Positions 15,063-22,959 of a DNA stretch of 22,959 bases are shown in pieces. How positions within the stretch are numbered: the stretch's first letter is position 1; each line of letters opens with the position of its first letter. The stretch is from the NCBI GenBank assembly GCA_016292775.1, contig JAEDFN010000029.1, positions 1 to 22,959 on the forward strand. The letters run 5' to 3'. The translations under genes and the position numbers were made by a program. The notes beneath the pieces are model-generated. The model searched no databases. It was not told where the DNA came from and saw only the letters and a program-made list of their open reading frames with translations. This DNA is from Paludibacteraceae bacterium. GTDB taxonomy: Bacteria; Bacteroidota; Bacteroidia; Bacteroidales; Paludibacteraceae.

Positions 15063-16919
15063 ATGTTCAATACTGATAAATATAAACATCGTGCTTTTAT
15101 CATTAAAATTGTGCTATGCATCATAGTAGCGATTTTTATTATACGCCTTTTTCAACTACAAATTATTGAAGATTATTCAGGTCAAGCAAGTCGTAATGCT
15201 TTTTATAATAAGGTGATTTACTCACCGCGAGGCTTGATATATGATAGAAATGGTAAATTACTTGTCTATAATCAACCTACTTACGATTTGCTTGTTACAA
15301 TGTCGGAAATTCCGGGTCCTAAATCTTCCCAACCTCCTATCGATACTTTAGAACTTTGTAATTTGCTGAATATCACAAAAGAGCAATTCGATGCCAGAAT
15401 AGCAAGTGTAAAGGATCGCAAAAAAAATCCGGGCTATTCACCCCTAACTCCTCAGCGTTTTATTACCCAGATGTCTCCGGAAGATTATGCTATAGTGCAA
15501 GAAAAATTACGGAATTTCCCCGGTTTTTCTATACAAAGTCGTACTTTGAGAAACTATAACTATGCCTATGCTTCTCATGTTCTCGGCTCTATCGGTGAGG
15601 TGAGTCGCTCTGTTTTAGAAACTGATTCTACCTACCGTATGGGTGATTATATTGGAGTTTCCGGCCTTGAAAAGCAGTATGAAAAACAACTTCGAGGAAC
15701 TAATGGCGCTGAAATTCTGCTCCGTGATGCTTTCGGTAGAATTAAGGGAAGCTACCAAGATGGTGCTTTTGACGTTACTCCCGTGCCGGGAGAAGACCTT
15801 ATTACTACTCTCGATATCGAACTACAGAAAATAGCCGAAGATTTGTTGCAAGGTAAAATAGGTAGTGTGGTTGCTATTGAGCCAAAAACAGGCGAAATAC
15901 TTGCCCTCGCTTCAAGCCCTACGTGGGATCCTACTCATCTCGTTGGTAGAGAAAGAAGTAAATATTACCCTTTGCTACAAAGTGATAAAACAAAACCTCT
16001 CTTAAACCGTGCCATTCAAGGTAAATATTCTCCGGGTTCTACTTTCAAAACTATCCAAGCGCTGGTGTGCCTCGAAATGGGTGGTATTACCGAGAATACG
16101 ATGTTCCCGTGTAATGGCCCCGGCTCTTCCCCTATCAAATGCACTCACCATCACGGTTCTCCGGTGTCAATAGAAAATGCCATTGAGCAGAGTTGTAACC
16201 CTTTCTTTTGGCAAGCTTTCCGCGCCACTTTAGAGAAAAATGGTTATGGTAAAAATAATGAAACTTTTAAAGCCCGATATACGGAGTGGCGTGAAAGGGT
16301 GTTTAGTTTCGGCCTTGGTTATAAATTTTCCGATTCCGATGTTATCGGTATGATTGACGGTTCTATCTATTCCGAAAATTCTTATTCTAAAATATATGGA
16401 AAAAGAGGATGGAAAGCTTTGACAATTCGCTCTAATGCTATCGGTCAGGGTGAAGTGGAGGTAACTCCTATTCAGCTTGCTAATGTGGCTGCGGCTATAG
16501 CTAATAGTGGCTATTATATAACTCCGCATCTTAATAAGAACGATACTATGCTTAATCATCGCCATCAAGTGGCTGTTCAAGAAAAATATTTCCCTATAGT
16601 TCAACGTGGTATGTGGCGGGTTTGTGAATATGGTACAGGTCGCCACTATAAGGTGCCGGATATCCCGATGTGCGGTAAAACGGGTACAACAGATAATAGC
16701 CATGGCCGTCCTCACTCCATCTTCTTTGGTTACGCACCGGCTGATAACCCTCAAATTGCAATAGCAGTTATAATCGAAAATGCCGGTTTCGGGTCTACTT
16801 GGGCATGCCCTATCGCCACTTTATGTATAGAACAATATCTGAAGGGAAAGATAGAAAGACAAGATTTGTATAATCGTATAAAAACATCTGTTCTTAATCC
16901 AAATGTCAAAAAGTTTTAA
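15063..16919 (+). CDS. mrdA: Penicillin-binding protein 2 (elongasome transpeptidase)
   Basis: PBP2 cross-links newly made peptidoglycan strands during side-wall growth. The 618-residue protein has one N-terminal membrane anchor (about 12-32), the non-catalytic pedestal domain that contacts MreC, and the transpeptidase domain. The three active-site motifs are intact: S326-T-F-K329, S377-C-N379 and K539-T-G541. Between the first two motifs lie C350, C360, H362-H364 and then C378, at places similar to those where E. coli PBP2 is reported to bind zinc with Asp, Asp, His and Cys. A zinc site with three Cys and one His is plausible, but this is inference from a remembered alignment. The 3' end overlaps rodA by 17 nt, as expected for partners made in equal amounts. 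Confidence 0.95.
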   Translation: MFNTDKYKHRAFIIKIVLCIIVAIFIIRLFQLQIIEDYSGQASRNAFYNKVIYSPRGLIYDRNGKLLVYNQPTYDLLVTMSEIPGPKSSQPPIDTLELCNLLNITKEQFDARIASVKDRKKNPGYSPLTPQRFITQMSPEDYAIVQEKLRNFPGFSIQSRTLRNYNYAYASHVLGSIGEVSRSVLETDSTYRMGDYIGVSGLEKQYEKQLRGTNGAEILLRDAFGRIKGSYQDGAFDVTPVPGEDLITTLDIELQKIAEDLLQGKIGSVVAIEPKTGEILALASSPTWDPTHLVGRERSKYYPLLQSDKTKPLLNRAIQGKYSPGSTFKTIQALVCLEMGGITENTMFPCNGPGSSPIKCTHHHGSPVSIENAIEQSCNPFFWQAFRATLEKNGYGKNNETFKARYTEWRERVFSFGLGYKFSDSDVIGMIDGSIYSENSYSKIYGKRGWKALTIRSNAIGQGEVEVTPIQLANVAAAIANSGYYITPHLNKNDTMLNHRHQVAVQEKYFPIVQRGMWRVCEYGTGRHYKVPDIPMCGKTGTTDNSHGRPHSIFFGYAPADNPQIAIAVIIENAGFGSTWACPIATLCIEQYLKGKIERQDLYNRIKTSVLNPNVKKF

Positions 16920-18375
16920 TGTCCTTAGTGCTGTTGATAAGCCAACAATTTTTATATATCTGACTTTGGTGATATTCGGATTGATGAATATCTATGGCGC
17001 CAGTTATTCCGAAGAGCAAACCTCACTCTTCGATTTGAGTTATCGTTCCGGAAAGCAAATTCTGTGGATAGGTATCAGCTTTGTTGCTGCTTTTTGTATA
17101 TTGTTTTCAAGTAAGAGTCTCTATAGTGCCGTTGCTTATTGGCTTTATGGATTTATTATTCTTGTATTGATTCTGACTCTCTTTGTCGCTACGGATATAA
17201 AAGGGTCTCGCTCGTGGATTAGTCTTGGCGGGTTCTCTATTCAGCCTGCCGAATTTTCAAAATTCATTACTGCATTGGCTCTTGCCAAATTTATGGATGA
17301 TACTCAGTTTAAACTCCTGACTCCAAAGAATTTTGCTATAGTTGCTACCCTTATCATTCTGCCTATGTTCATAATAGTTATGCAGAAGGAAACGGGTTCT
17401 GCCCTCGTATACCTCTCTTTTATGTTTATGCTCTATCGCGAGGGGTTACCGGGTATATTCCCAAGTATTTTTGTCGGTGCCGTAATCCTTTTTGTTGTAG
17501 TTATTCGTTATAGTGGCGATCTGTTTCTTGGTGTGGATGGTGCCTCTTTAGGACTGATTATCGGATTAAGTATAGTGCTTATCGTTGCTTTGATATTATG
17601 CCGTTCTCTCTCTAAGGATTACAAGTTTTTGCCCCTTATCTTATTAGGCTCCGTGGTGGCACTTATAGGCCTTGCTTTCGTATTGCATTTTTTTGTTTTT
17701 CCTCTTAATTTTGTATATGTATTTTCCGGGATTAATGCTTTATTGGCCCTCTTTGTTGCAGTGATTGCTTTTATCAAGTGGAGGAAAAAATATTTATATA
17801 TCACCGTTTTCGTTTTACTTACTTCGATGTTTTGTTTCTCTGTAGGTTACCTTTTTAATAATGTGCTGCAACATCATCAACAGATGCGTATAATGGTTTT
17901 ACTTGGTATGGCAGATGATCCTTCAGGTATAAGCTATAATACAAATCAAGCTAAAATTGCTATAGGCTCAGGTGGTTTTAGAGGAAAGGGTTTTTTAGAG
18001 GGTACACAGACTAAATTGAAGTATGTTCCGGAGCAAGATACCGATTTCATTTTCTGCACTGTAGGTGAGGAGTGGGGCTTTATGGGTAGTGTTTTTGTAT
18101 TGGGATTTTACTTGGCATTCTTGTTGCGCCTTGTCTATCTCGCCGAGAAAGCCGAGTCCCGATTCGTCCGTATTTATGGCTATTCCGTAATTGGTATCTT
18201 TGCCTTTCACCTCTTTATCAATGTGGGAATGGTGCTTGGATTAGCCCCGGTTATTGGTATCCCTCTGCCTTTTTTTAGTTATGGTGGCTCTTCTTTCCTT
18301 AGCTTTACTATCCTCTTAATGATTTTTTTGAAATTAGATACCGTTCGCAAAGAGAGGGTAAGTAGTTTTTTATAA
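16903..18375 (+). CDS. rodA: SEDS peptidoglycan glycosyltransferase RodA (long form)
   Basis: RodA polymerises lipid II into glycan strands with PBP2 as partner. Family motifs are clear: GSRSWISLGGFSIQPAEFSK at 101-120, QKETGSALV at 161-169, then IAIGSGGFRGKG at 352-363, LKYVPEQDTDFIFC near 372-385, and LPFFSYGGSS near the C-terminus. The loop before IAIGSGG reads ADDPSG (337-342). D339 aligns with the Asp of the equivalent E. coli loop, a candidate for the catalytic Asp. At 490 residues it is about 120 longer than E. coli RodA. The extra length lies between about 200 and 310 and adds roughly four helices, an even number that keeps topology. Long RodA seems usual in Bacteroidota. It is the last gene of the cluster, followed by a terminator. 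Confidence 0.94.
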   Translation: MSKSFNVLSAVDKPTIFIYLTLVIFGLMNIYGASYSEEQTSLFDLSYRSGKQILWIGISFVAAFCILFSSKSLYSAVAYWLYGFIILVLILTLFVATDIKGSRSWISLGGFSIQPAEFSKFITALALAKFMDDTQFKLLTPKNFAIVATLIILPMFIIVMQKETGSALVYLSFMFMLYREGLPGIFPSIFVGAVILFVVVIRYSGDLFLGVDGASLGLIIGLSIVLIVALILCRSLSKDYKFLPLILLGSVVALIGLAFVLHFFVFPLNFVYVFSGINALLALFVAVIAFIKWRKKYLYITVFVLLTSMFCFSVGYLFNNVLQHHQQMRIMVLLGMADDPSGISYNTNQAKIAIGSGGFRGKGFLEGTQTKLKYVPEQDTDFIFCTVGEEWGFMGSVFVLGFYLAFLLRLVYLAEKAESRFVRIYGYSVIGIFAFHLFINVGMVLGLAPVIGIPLPFFSYGGSSFLSFTILLMIFLKLDTVRKERVSSFL

Positions 18376-18423
18376 GCTTTTGTTGATTGCTGCCCGGTTG
18401 ACAATAATAACAATAATTTATAT

Positions 18424-18465
18424 GCCCGAAGTCTTTTCTTATAATAAGATTTCGGGCCTTTTTTA
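18424..18465 (+). terminator. Terminator of the mre-mrdA-rodA cluster
   Basis: A 7-bp GC-rich stem (GCCCGAA at 18424-18430 with TTCGGGC at 18451-18457) continues inward as TCTT/AAGA after a single mismatch, then runs into a T-tract. It begins 48 nt after the rodA stop codon. Confidence 0.85.
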
Positions 18466-18560
18466 TTTTTTTGAGTATAAAAGAAATAACAGTTTCCCTT
18501 TTGTTATTCCCGGCGTTGATGATAAAATAATGGATTTTATTTGCTTTTTAAATATAAAAG

Positions 18561-18607
18561 AGAGAGCTTCACTCCGTTGTTTGTTTGAGTGAAGCTCTCT
18601 TTATTTT
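18561..18607. terminator. Bidirectional terminator, mainly for the minus-strand MFS gene
   Basis: A 14-bp perfect stem (18561-18574 with 18587-18600, AGAGAGCTTCACTC) has a 12-nt loop. On the plus strand it is followed by TTTATTTT, and on the minus strand by CTTTTATATTT. It lies between the convergent rodA and MFS genes and can stop transcription from both sides. The stretch 18466-18560 between the two terminators holds only AT-rich sequence and a weak 7-bp hairpin. Confidence 0.82.
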
Positions 18608-18628
18608 AGATAGTAATATATTTTCTAA

Positions 18629-20092
18629 TTATTTTACTTTGTCGTTCTTTACAGAGAACCATAGAATGCCTGATATTGCAAGGCATACAGCGCAGATAAC
18701 AAAGATGATGGATTTGTCTTGCGCATTGTTGATTACTTCTCCCATTTTAAAACTGGCTACAAGTTGCGGTAGTACAACGGATAAATTGAAAATACCCATA
18801 TATAAGCCCATCTTGCTTTGGTCTACTTTCTCACTCATGATTGCAAATGGTAGTGATACTAACGATGCCCAACCGATACCGACAAGCAATAAGGCTGCGA
18901 AAAATACTATTATGTTGCTACCGAATAGTGCTATAATTGCGTATCCTAATGCCATTAATAGTATAGAGAAGGTGTGTGTTCGAGTCATTCCGGTCTTCTT
19001 TGCTATTACATTGAGTACCAATACCGGAAGTATTGCTCCTACTAAATCACGTACTAAGAATGCCCAAGAGTTTGTACTTGCCATTGCTTCGTCGCTTAGC
19101 CCGGACATCTTTGTTGAAATGTAGAAGAACATATAGATATTCATGGTCTGCACTCCCCACCAAGTGAATGAGTGTGCCATCAATATCTTTTGAAATTCGT
19201 TGTTGTTCTTACTCTGTTTTGTGATGTTTAGTAATACTGCAATAATAGCCAATATTTCTATAATGATGCATATAAATTCTACACTACTTAATGTGATAGA
19301 GCCGAAAAATGTAAGAGAAGATGTATCTTCGAAGCCGAAAAGTTTGGCTATAATTACATAGATTCCATAAATTAAAAATCCTGCTAGAGGCACTAAAGAC
19401 AAGATCATCTCCTTTATAGAATTGGACTTTTTATCGCTTCCGGCTACTATTTCTTCGTTCTCTTTCTCCAATTCTCTTGGCTCTACAATAAGTAATGAAG
19501 GGATGATAGTAAAGAATAATGCAATAAAAATACCTACATAAATAAGTACTTCATTGTTAAAAATAACGGCGATAAGGTATGCCAATACACCAAAAGTGCC
19601 GGATACTGTTTGCATCCATGTATATCCTTTTGATCGTTCATCTTTTGTAGTACAATCGGCTACTAATGAGCGTGTAGGGTTGAAACTGACATTAATACTT
19701 AAGTCTAATGTCAATGCTACTGCCACTGCAATGGCTAACAATCCCTCAGTAGCATTATCACCCATCAATATCTTTTGCACAATATCCAGGTTAGGTAATG
19801 CCAAGAGCATTAATCCGGTAAGTATACCTCCAATGATAATCCAAGGGCGGCGTCTGCCTCCCATAAACCATAGTTTGTCACTAATAGCACCAACAATAGG
19901 TTGGGCAATAATACCGGCAATTGGACCGGCAGCCCACACAATACCGATTTCATGAATGTCAAGTCCGTATTTTGTTGATAATATCCAACTTAAAGCCGAT
20001 ATTTGTACAGATAATGCAAAGCCCATCGCTGTTGCAGGCAGACTTAGCATCGCAAAAAATGCATTGTTTCTCTTTTCTTGTATTTTCAACAT
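18629..20092 (-). CDS. MFS permease of the SLC45/GPH sugar-symporter type
   Basis: This is a 487-residue inner-membrane transporter with 12 predicted helices. Helix 1 region MLSLPATAMGFALSVQ, the loop-2/3 motif ISDKLWFMGGRRRPWIIIG (near 68-88) and the acidic loop ADCTTKDERSKGY are typical of the cation-coupled sugar symporters related to plant sucrose carriers and bacterial maltose permeases. A cytoplasmic loop rich in Glu and Lys (about residues 203-226) separates the two six-helix halves. The likely substrate is a disaccharide such as maltose, but no glycoside hydrolase or Sus gene is adjacent to support this. It starts 24 nt after the phoH stop codon with no terminator or promoter visible in the gap, so the two may share a transcript. 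Confidence 0.87.
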   Translation of the reverse strand: MLKIQEKRNNAFFAMLSLPATAMGFALSVQISALSWILSTKYGLDIHEIGIVWAAGPIAGIIAQPIVGAISDKLWFMGGRRRPWIIIGGILTGLMLLALPNLDIVQKILMGDNATEGLLAIAVAVALTLDLSINVSFNPTRSLVADCTTKDERSKGYTWMQTVSGTFGVLAYLIAVIFNNEVLIYVGIFIALFFTIIPSLLIVEPRELEKENEEIVAGSDKKSNSIKEMILSLVPLAGFLIYGIYVIIAKLFGFEDTSSLTFFGSITLSSVEFICIIIEILAIIAVLLNITKQSKNNNEFQKILMAHSFTWWGVQTMNIYMFFYISTKMSGLSDEAMASTNSWAFLVRDLVGAILPVLVLNVIAKKTGMTRTHTFSILLMALGYAIIALFGSNIIVFFAALLLVGIGWASLVSLPFAIMSEKVDQSKMGLYMGIFNLSVVLPQLVASFKMGEVINNAQDKSIIFVICAVCLAISGILWFSVKNDKVK

Positions 20093-20116
20093 GTTATTAA
20101 TATAAGTGTTTTGTTT

Positions 20117-21445
20117 TTATAATAAATTACTTGCTAATTCTGATAGATAACTTCTTTCTCCTTTGATTAGGTTGATATGAGCAAAAATGTCTTCTCCTTT
20201 CATCTTGTCTATCATGTATACCAATCCGTTGGATTGCATATCCAAATAAGGTTGGTCGATTTGGTGGATATCTCCCGTGAATACGATTTTTGTTCCTTCA
20301 CCTGCACGTGTAATAATAGTCTTAATTTCATGAGGTGTAAGGTTTTGCGCTTCATCAACAATGAAATATGTGTTGCTTAAACTACGTCCGCGAATATAGG
20401 CCAAGGCCTCTATGATTAATTGGTTGTTTTTCTGTAAGTTGTCGATTATTTGCACCTCTTTTCCCTGATATCCTAATGCGTGTTTTATAACGTTTAAGTT
20501 GTCGAAAAGCGGCTGCATATATGGTGCTACTTTCTCTTTTGCATCTCCCGGAAGTGCTCCAAGGTCTTTATTTGACATGGCTACTATTGGGCGTGCAAGC
20601 ATAATTTGCTCGTAATCTTCGTTTTGTGATAGCGCTGCTGCTAATGCAAGTAGTGTTTTTCCCGTTCCGGCTTTTCCTGTAATAGCTATTAATTGTATGT
20701 GCTTATCAGTAAGTAAATCCATGGCAAAGGTCTGCTCTGCATTACGTGGCTCGATGCCAAAACATCTGGTTTTGTTTACTCGGCGTATAATGTTACTCTC
20801 TGCTACGTGACGCGCCAATATGCTGGCTCTACTACTCTTCATGACAAAACATTCGTTCGCTGTTATGTCGTCTTTAAAGTTAAAGTCATCTGCAGTGATG
20901 CCCTGTTTCTCGCTATAAAGTCGGTCGATAAGGTCTGCATCTACGTTGTTGAATGTTTCGTATTCTTTTTCGAATACATCAGTATTCTCAACTTTATCTG
21001 AAATATAATCTTCTGCAATACAGCCCATTGCGCGAGCTTTCATGCGTAAGTTGATGTCTTTTGTTACTAATATTGTTTGTTGTTTTGGAAATTTTTTTGC
21101 TATGCTTATCGCACACGCAAGGATGATGTGGTCCGGTTTCTTTTCGATAAAGGCTCTATTCATCTCTTCCGGCCACTCTTGGTGCGTGATAACGTAAAGT
21201 TTTCCTTTTCCTTCGCCAAGAGGTGCCCCTTTTGTTACAAAATCTTTGTTCTCTGCTATTAAATCCAACTCGCGTGCAAATTGACGAGAATTATAATTTA
21301 TTTGGTCGTTTCCACGCTTGAATTTATCTAGCTCTTCCAATACTACCATTGGTAAGTAAATATCATTTTCTTGAAAATTATAGATGGCTTTGTAATCATG
21401 TAACACTACATTTGTGTCGAGAATGAAATTTTTTTTCGTGCTCAT
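20117..21445 (-). CDS. PhoH-family ATPase with N-terminal PIN nuclease domain
   Basis: This 442-residue cytoplasmic protein joins a PIN-type RNase domain (about 1-150) to a PhoH ATPase/helicase-like domain (about 225-442), like the PhoH2/YlaK group. PIN acidic residues are visible: D10 in LDTNVVL, the E37-E38 pair in VLEELDKF, D105 in PDHIILA and D130 in VTKDINLR. The ATPase domain has Walker A GKAGTGKT at 257-264, the conserved ARPIVAMSNKDLGALPGD stretch (284-301), and Walker B FIVDEAQN at 361-368 followed by FTGD. Related PIN-PhoH proteins unwind and cleave RNA; the in vivo role is poorly known. No antitoxin-like small gene precedes it. Its upstream region is shared with the divergent folC. 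Confidence 0.9.
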   Translation of the reverse strand: MSTKKNFILDTNVVLHDYKAIYNFQENDIYLPMVVLEELDKFKRGNDQINYNSRQFARELDLIAENKDFVTKGAPLGEGKGKLYVITHQEWPEEMNRAFIEKKPDHIILACAISIAKKFPKQQTILVTKDINLRMKARAMGCIAEDYISDKVENTDVFEKEYETFNNVDADLIDRLYSEKQGITADDFNFKDDITANECFVMKSSRASILARHVAESNIIRRVNKTRCFGIEPRNAEQTFAMDLLTDKHIQLIAITGKAGTGKTLLALAAALSQNEDYEQIMLARPIVAMSNKDLGALPGDAKEKVAPYMQPLFDNLNVIKHALGYQGKEVQIIDNLQKNNQLIIEALAYIRGRSLSNTYFIVDEAQNLTPHEIKTIITRAGEGTKIVFTGDIHQIDQPYLDMQSNGLVYMIDKMKGEDIFAHINLIKGERSYLSELASNLL

Positions 21446-21564
21446 AATGGTTGGGTTTAAAGATTAACGATTTGATAATCACAATTATATATGTTAATGT
21501 AAAGAGCTCTGTCTTCGCACTAAAAATATTAAATTATGGTGATGTAAAACTACAAAAAATTAAT

Positions 21565-21572
21565 TACTTTTG
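21565..21572 (+). promoter_or_regulatory. -7 element of the folC promoter
   Basis: TACTTTTG matches TAnnTTTG and lies 22 nt before the folC start codon. No clear -33 TTTG is seen upstream. The 149-nt gap to phoH must also hold the phoH promoter, which I could not locate with confidence. Confidence 0.55.
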
Positions 21573-21594
21573 CAATCGTTTGAATAAAAAAATT

Positions 21595-22824
21595 ATGGAG
21601 TATCAAAAAGCTATTGAAGTCCTTTATAATCAGGCTCCTATGTTTCAGCATCTGGGTAAAAGAGCTTATAAATCCGGACTGGAAAACACATATATTTTGG
21701 ATGAAAGATTGGGGCATCCGCACAAAAATTATCACACTATCCATGTAGCCGGCACGAACGGAAAGGGTAGTACTTCGCACCTCTTGGCAGCTGTTCTTCA
21801 AGCCCAGGGGTATAAAGTAGGGTTGTACACATCTCCTCATCTCCGCGATTTCCGCGAGCGTATACGCGTTAATGGTGTGATGATTTCCGAAACTGATGTT
21901 GCCGATTTTATTGAGGAAGTTCTTCCTTGGATCGAGGAGTTACATCCCTCTTTCTTTGAAATTACTACTGCTCTCGCTTTTAAATATTTTGAAAAACAAA
22001 ATGTAGATGTGGCGGTTATCGAGGTCGGGCTTGGCGGTAGAATCGATTGCACTAATATCATATCACCTCTTCTATCGATAATCACCAATATTAGCCTTGA
22101 TCATACCGATTTGTTGGGACCAACTTTAGTGGATATTGCAAAAGAGAAAGCGGGTATTATTAAAGCTAATATTCCCGTAGTTATCGGAGAATATCAGCCC
22201 GAAGTTGCCCCTGTTTTTGAGCAAAAAGCCCGTGAAGCAGGTACTACTATTGTTTATGCTTCTAAAGAATGGATGGGAAAACCTCTGCCCGACTGCCAGA
22301 TGAAGGGGTGCTACCAAGATAAAAATAGAGCTACCGCTATGGTGGCAATTTCAATTCTGCGAAAGGGTGGTGTGCTTAATATCTCTGATGATGCCGTTGC
22401 TTATGGTTTTTCAAATGTAGTTTCTCTAACGGGAATTATGGGTAGATGGCAAATTCTGCAAGAAAAAAATCCTAAAATAGTGTGCGATACCGGCCATAAT
22501 ATCGGCGGTATTTCATATGTCGTTTCTCAACTTTCTCACGAAAAATACGAAAAATTACGCATTGTAATAGGTATGGTAAGTGATAAAGATATCCGTGCGG
22601 TGCTTTCTGTTTTGCCTAAAAATGCTGTATATTATTTTACAAAGGCCTCTATACCTCGTGCTCTTAATGAGGTTGAATTACAGACTTTAGCTGGTGGATA
22701 TGGATTGATGGGTAATGCTTATTCTACTGTAAAAGAGGCTTTTAATTCCGCAAAAGAAGATGCCGATTCGGGAGATTTAATCTATGTTGGAGGTAGCAAT
22801 TTTATCGTTGCAGAAGTGGTGTGA
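21595..22824 (+). CDS. folC: Bifunctional folylpolyglutamate synthase / dihydrofolate synthase
   Basis: FolC adds glutamate to dihydropteroate and then further glutamates to folates, using ATP, in the cytoplasm. The 409-residue protein shows the Mur-ligase-like P-loop HVAGTNGKGST at 50-60, the LGGRIDCTNI stretch, the SLDHTDLLG and AKEKAGIIK motifs of the central domain, and the C-terminal-domain motif DTGHN with GGI. The frame is open 48 codons further upstream, but the ATG at 21595 (MEYQKAIEVLYNQ) matches where the family begins. The promoter's -7 element lies inside that extension, so the longer start would not be transcribed from it. Some homologues have only one of the two activities; the sequence alone does not settle this. 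Confidence 0.94.
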   Translation: MEYQKAIEVLYNQAPMFQHLGKRAYKSGLENTYILDERLGHPHKNYHTIHVAGTNGKGSTSHLLAAVLQAQGYKVGLYTSPHLRDFRERIRVNGVMISETDVADFIEEVLPWIEELHPSFFEITTALAFKYFEKQNVDVAVIEVGLGGRIDCTNIISPLLSIITNISLDHTDLLGPTLVDIAKEKAGIIKANIPVVIGEYQPEVAPVFEQKAREAGTTIVYASKEWMGKPLPDCQMKGCYQDKNRATAMVAISILRKGGVLNISDDAVAYGFSNVVSLTGIMGRWQILQEKNPKIVCDTGHNIGGISYVVSQLSHEKYEKLRIVIGMVSDKDIRAVLSVLPKNAVYYFTKASIPRALNEVELQTLAGGYGLMGNAYSTVKEAFNSAKEDADSGDLIYVGGSNFIVAEVV

Positions 22825-22853
22825 AATTTTTTATAAAAATAGTATAGTAATAT

Positions 22854-22884
22854 TTTGTCAATTCAATAAAAAGTATTACCTTTG
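22854..22884 (+). promoter_or_regulatory. Strong consensus promoter of tRNA-Val
   Basis: TTTG at 22854-22857 and TACCTTTG at 22877-22884 are 19 nt apart, a full match to the Bacteroidota consensus. The tRNA begins 26 nt after the -7 element. Confidence 0.85.
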
Positions 22885-22910
22885 CATCACTTTTGTGAGA
22901 AGGTAATATC

Positions 22911-22959
22911 GGGCGTTTAGCTCAGCTGGTTCAGAGCATCTGCCTTACAAGCAGAGGGT
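22911..22959 (+). tRNA. tRNA-Val (anticodon UAC), 3' part outside the window
   Basis: The first 49 nt of a tRNA are present. The 5' acceptor strand GGGCGTT is followed by a D-arm (GCTC/GAGC, with the AGCTGGTTCA loop) and an anticodon arm (TCTGC/GCAGA) whose loop CTTACAA gives anticodon TAC, reading valine GUA/GUG. The variable loop is just reached; the T-arm and the 3' acceptor strand lie beyond the window edge. Confidence 0.93.

Noticed and set aside
18380..18592. 70-codon plus-strand open frame after rodA
   Set aside because: It spans both terminator hairpins and has no family features.
18585..19124. 179-codon plus-strand open frame
   Set aside because: It is antisense to the MFS permease gene and has the composition expected of the complement of a membrane protein.
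21451..21594. 48-codon upstream extension of FolC
   Set aside because: It contains the -7 promoter element and shows no similarity to FolC N-termini.
1..22959. CRISPR arrays, insertion sequences, integrases, rRNA, riboswitches
   Set aside because: No regularly spaced repeats, transposase motifs, rRNA sequence or recognisable riboswitch structures were seen on reading both strands; subtle elements could be missed without computation.

Overview
The window looks like a chromosomal segment of a Bacteroidales-type bacterium (phylum Bacteroidota). The DNA is AT-rich. Several genes and the tRNA are preceded by the phylum's -7 element TAnnTTTG, in three cases with a TTTG-like -33 element 19-20 nt upstream. 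Start codons are preceded by A/T-rich sequence rather than Shine-Dalgarno motifs. Gene content fits as well: a long RodA, a GldA-like ATPase and an SLC45/GPH-type sugar permease. Assignment below order level is not possible from the sequence alone. I saw no insertion sequence, integrase, CRISPR array, rRNA or phage gene. All major genes appear intact.

Layout. (1) 1-885: terminator of an upstream unit, then efp (elongation factor P) as a single gene with its own promoter and terminator. (2) 984-6891, minus strand: a five-gene co-directional run transcribed as recJ, an MsbA-like ABC exporter, a YqhD-type aldehyde reductase, a 79-residue thioredoxin-like protein, and a CcdA/ArsG-like six-helix membrane protein with a His/Cys-rich tail. 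(3) 6892-7237: a 346-nt divergent intergenic region with promoters for both sides and a cluster of TAAAGT/ACTTTA hexamers. (4) 7238-12525, plus strand: threonylcarbamoyl-AMP synthase, a polyprenyl-phosphate sugar transferase, a GldA-like ABC ATPase, ruvB and a polysaccharide flippase. (5) 12553-18465: the elongasome cluster mreB-mreC-mreD-mrdA(PBP2)-rodA, with its own promoter, a hairpin-T-tract between mreB and mreC, and a terminator after rodA. (6) 18561-21445, minus strand: phoH followed by an MFS sugar permease. (7) 21565-22824: folC with its own promoter. (8) 22854-22959: a strong consensus promoter and the first 49 nt of a tRNA-Val(UAC) gene cut by the window edge.

How the genes work together. 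The mre/mrd/rod genes encode the machine that inserts peptidoglycan along the side wall: the MreB filament, the MreC/MreD scaffold, the PBP2 transpeptidase and the RodA glycosyltransferase. The sugar transferase and flippase are the first enzyme and the membrane-translocation step of a lipid-linked polysaccharide pathway, but the intervening glycosyltransferases are not here. In the recJ unit, the tiny CSAC thioredoxin and the adjacent membrane protein, with one Cys in each half, look like a pair that passes electrons or handles a thiophilic metal(loid) across the inner membrane. This pair is the most unusual part of an otherwise housekeeping window. I do not see strong evidence for a wholly new system.
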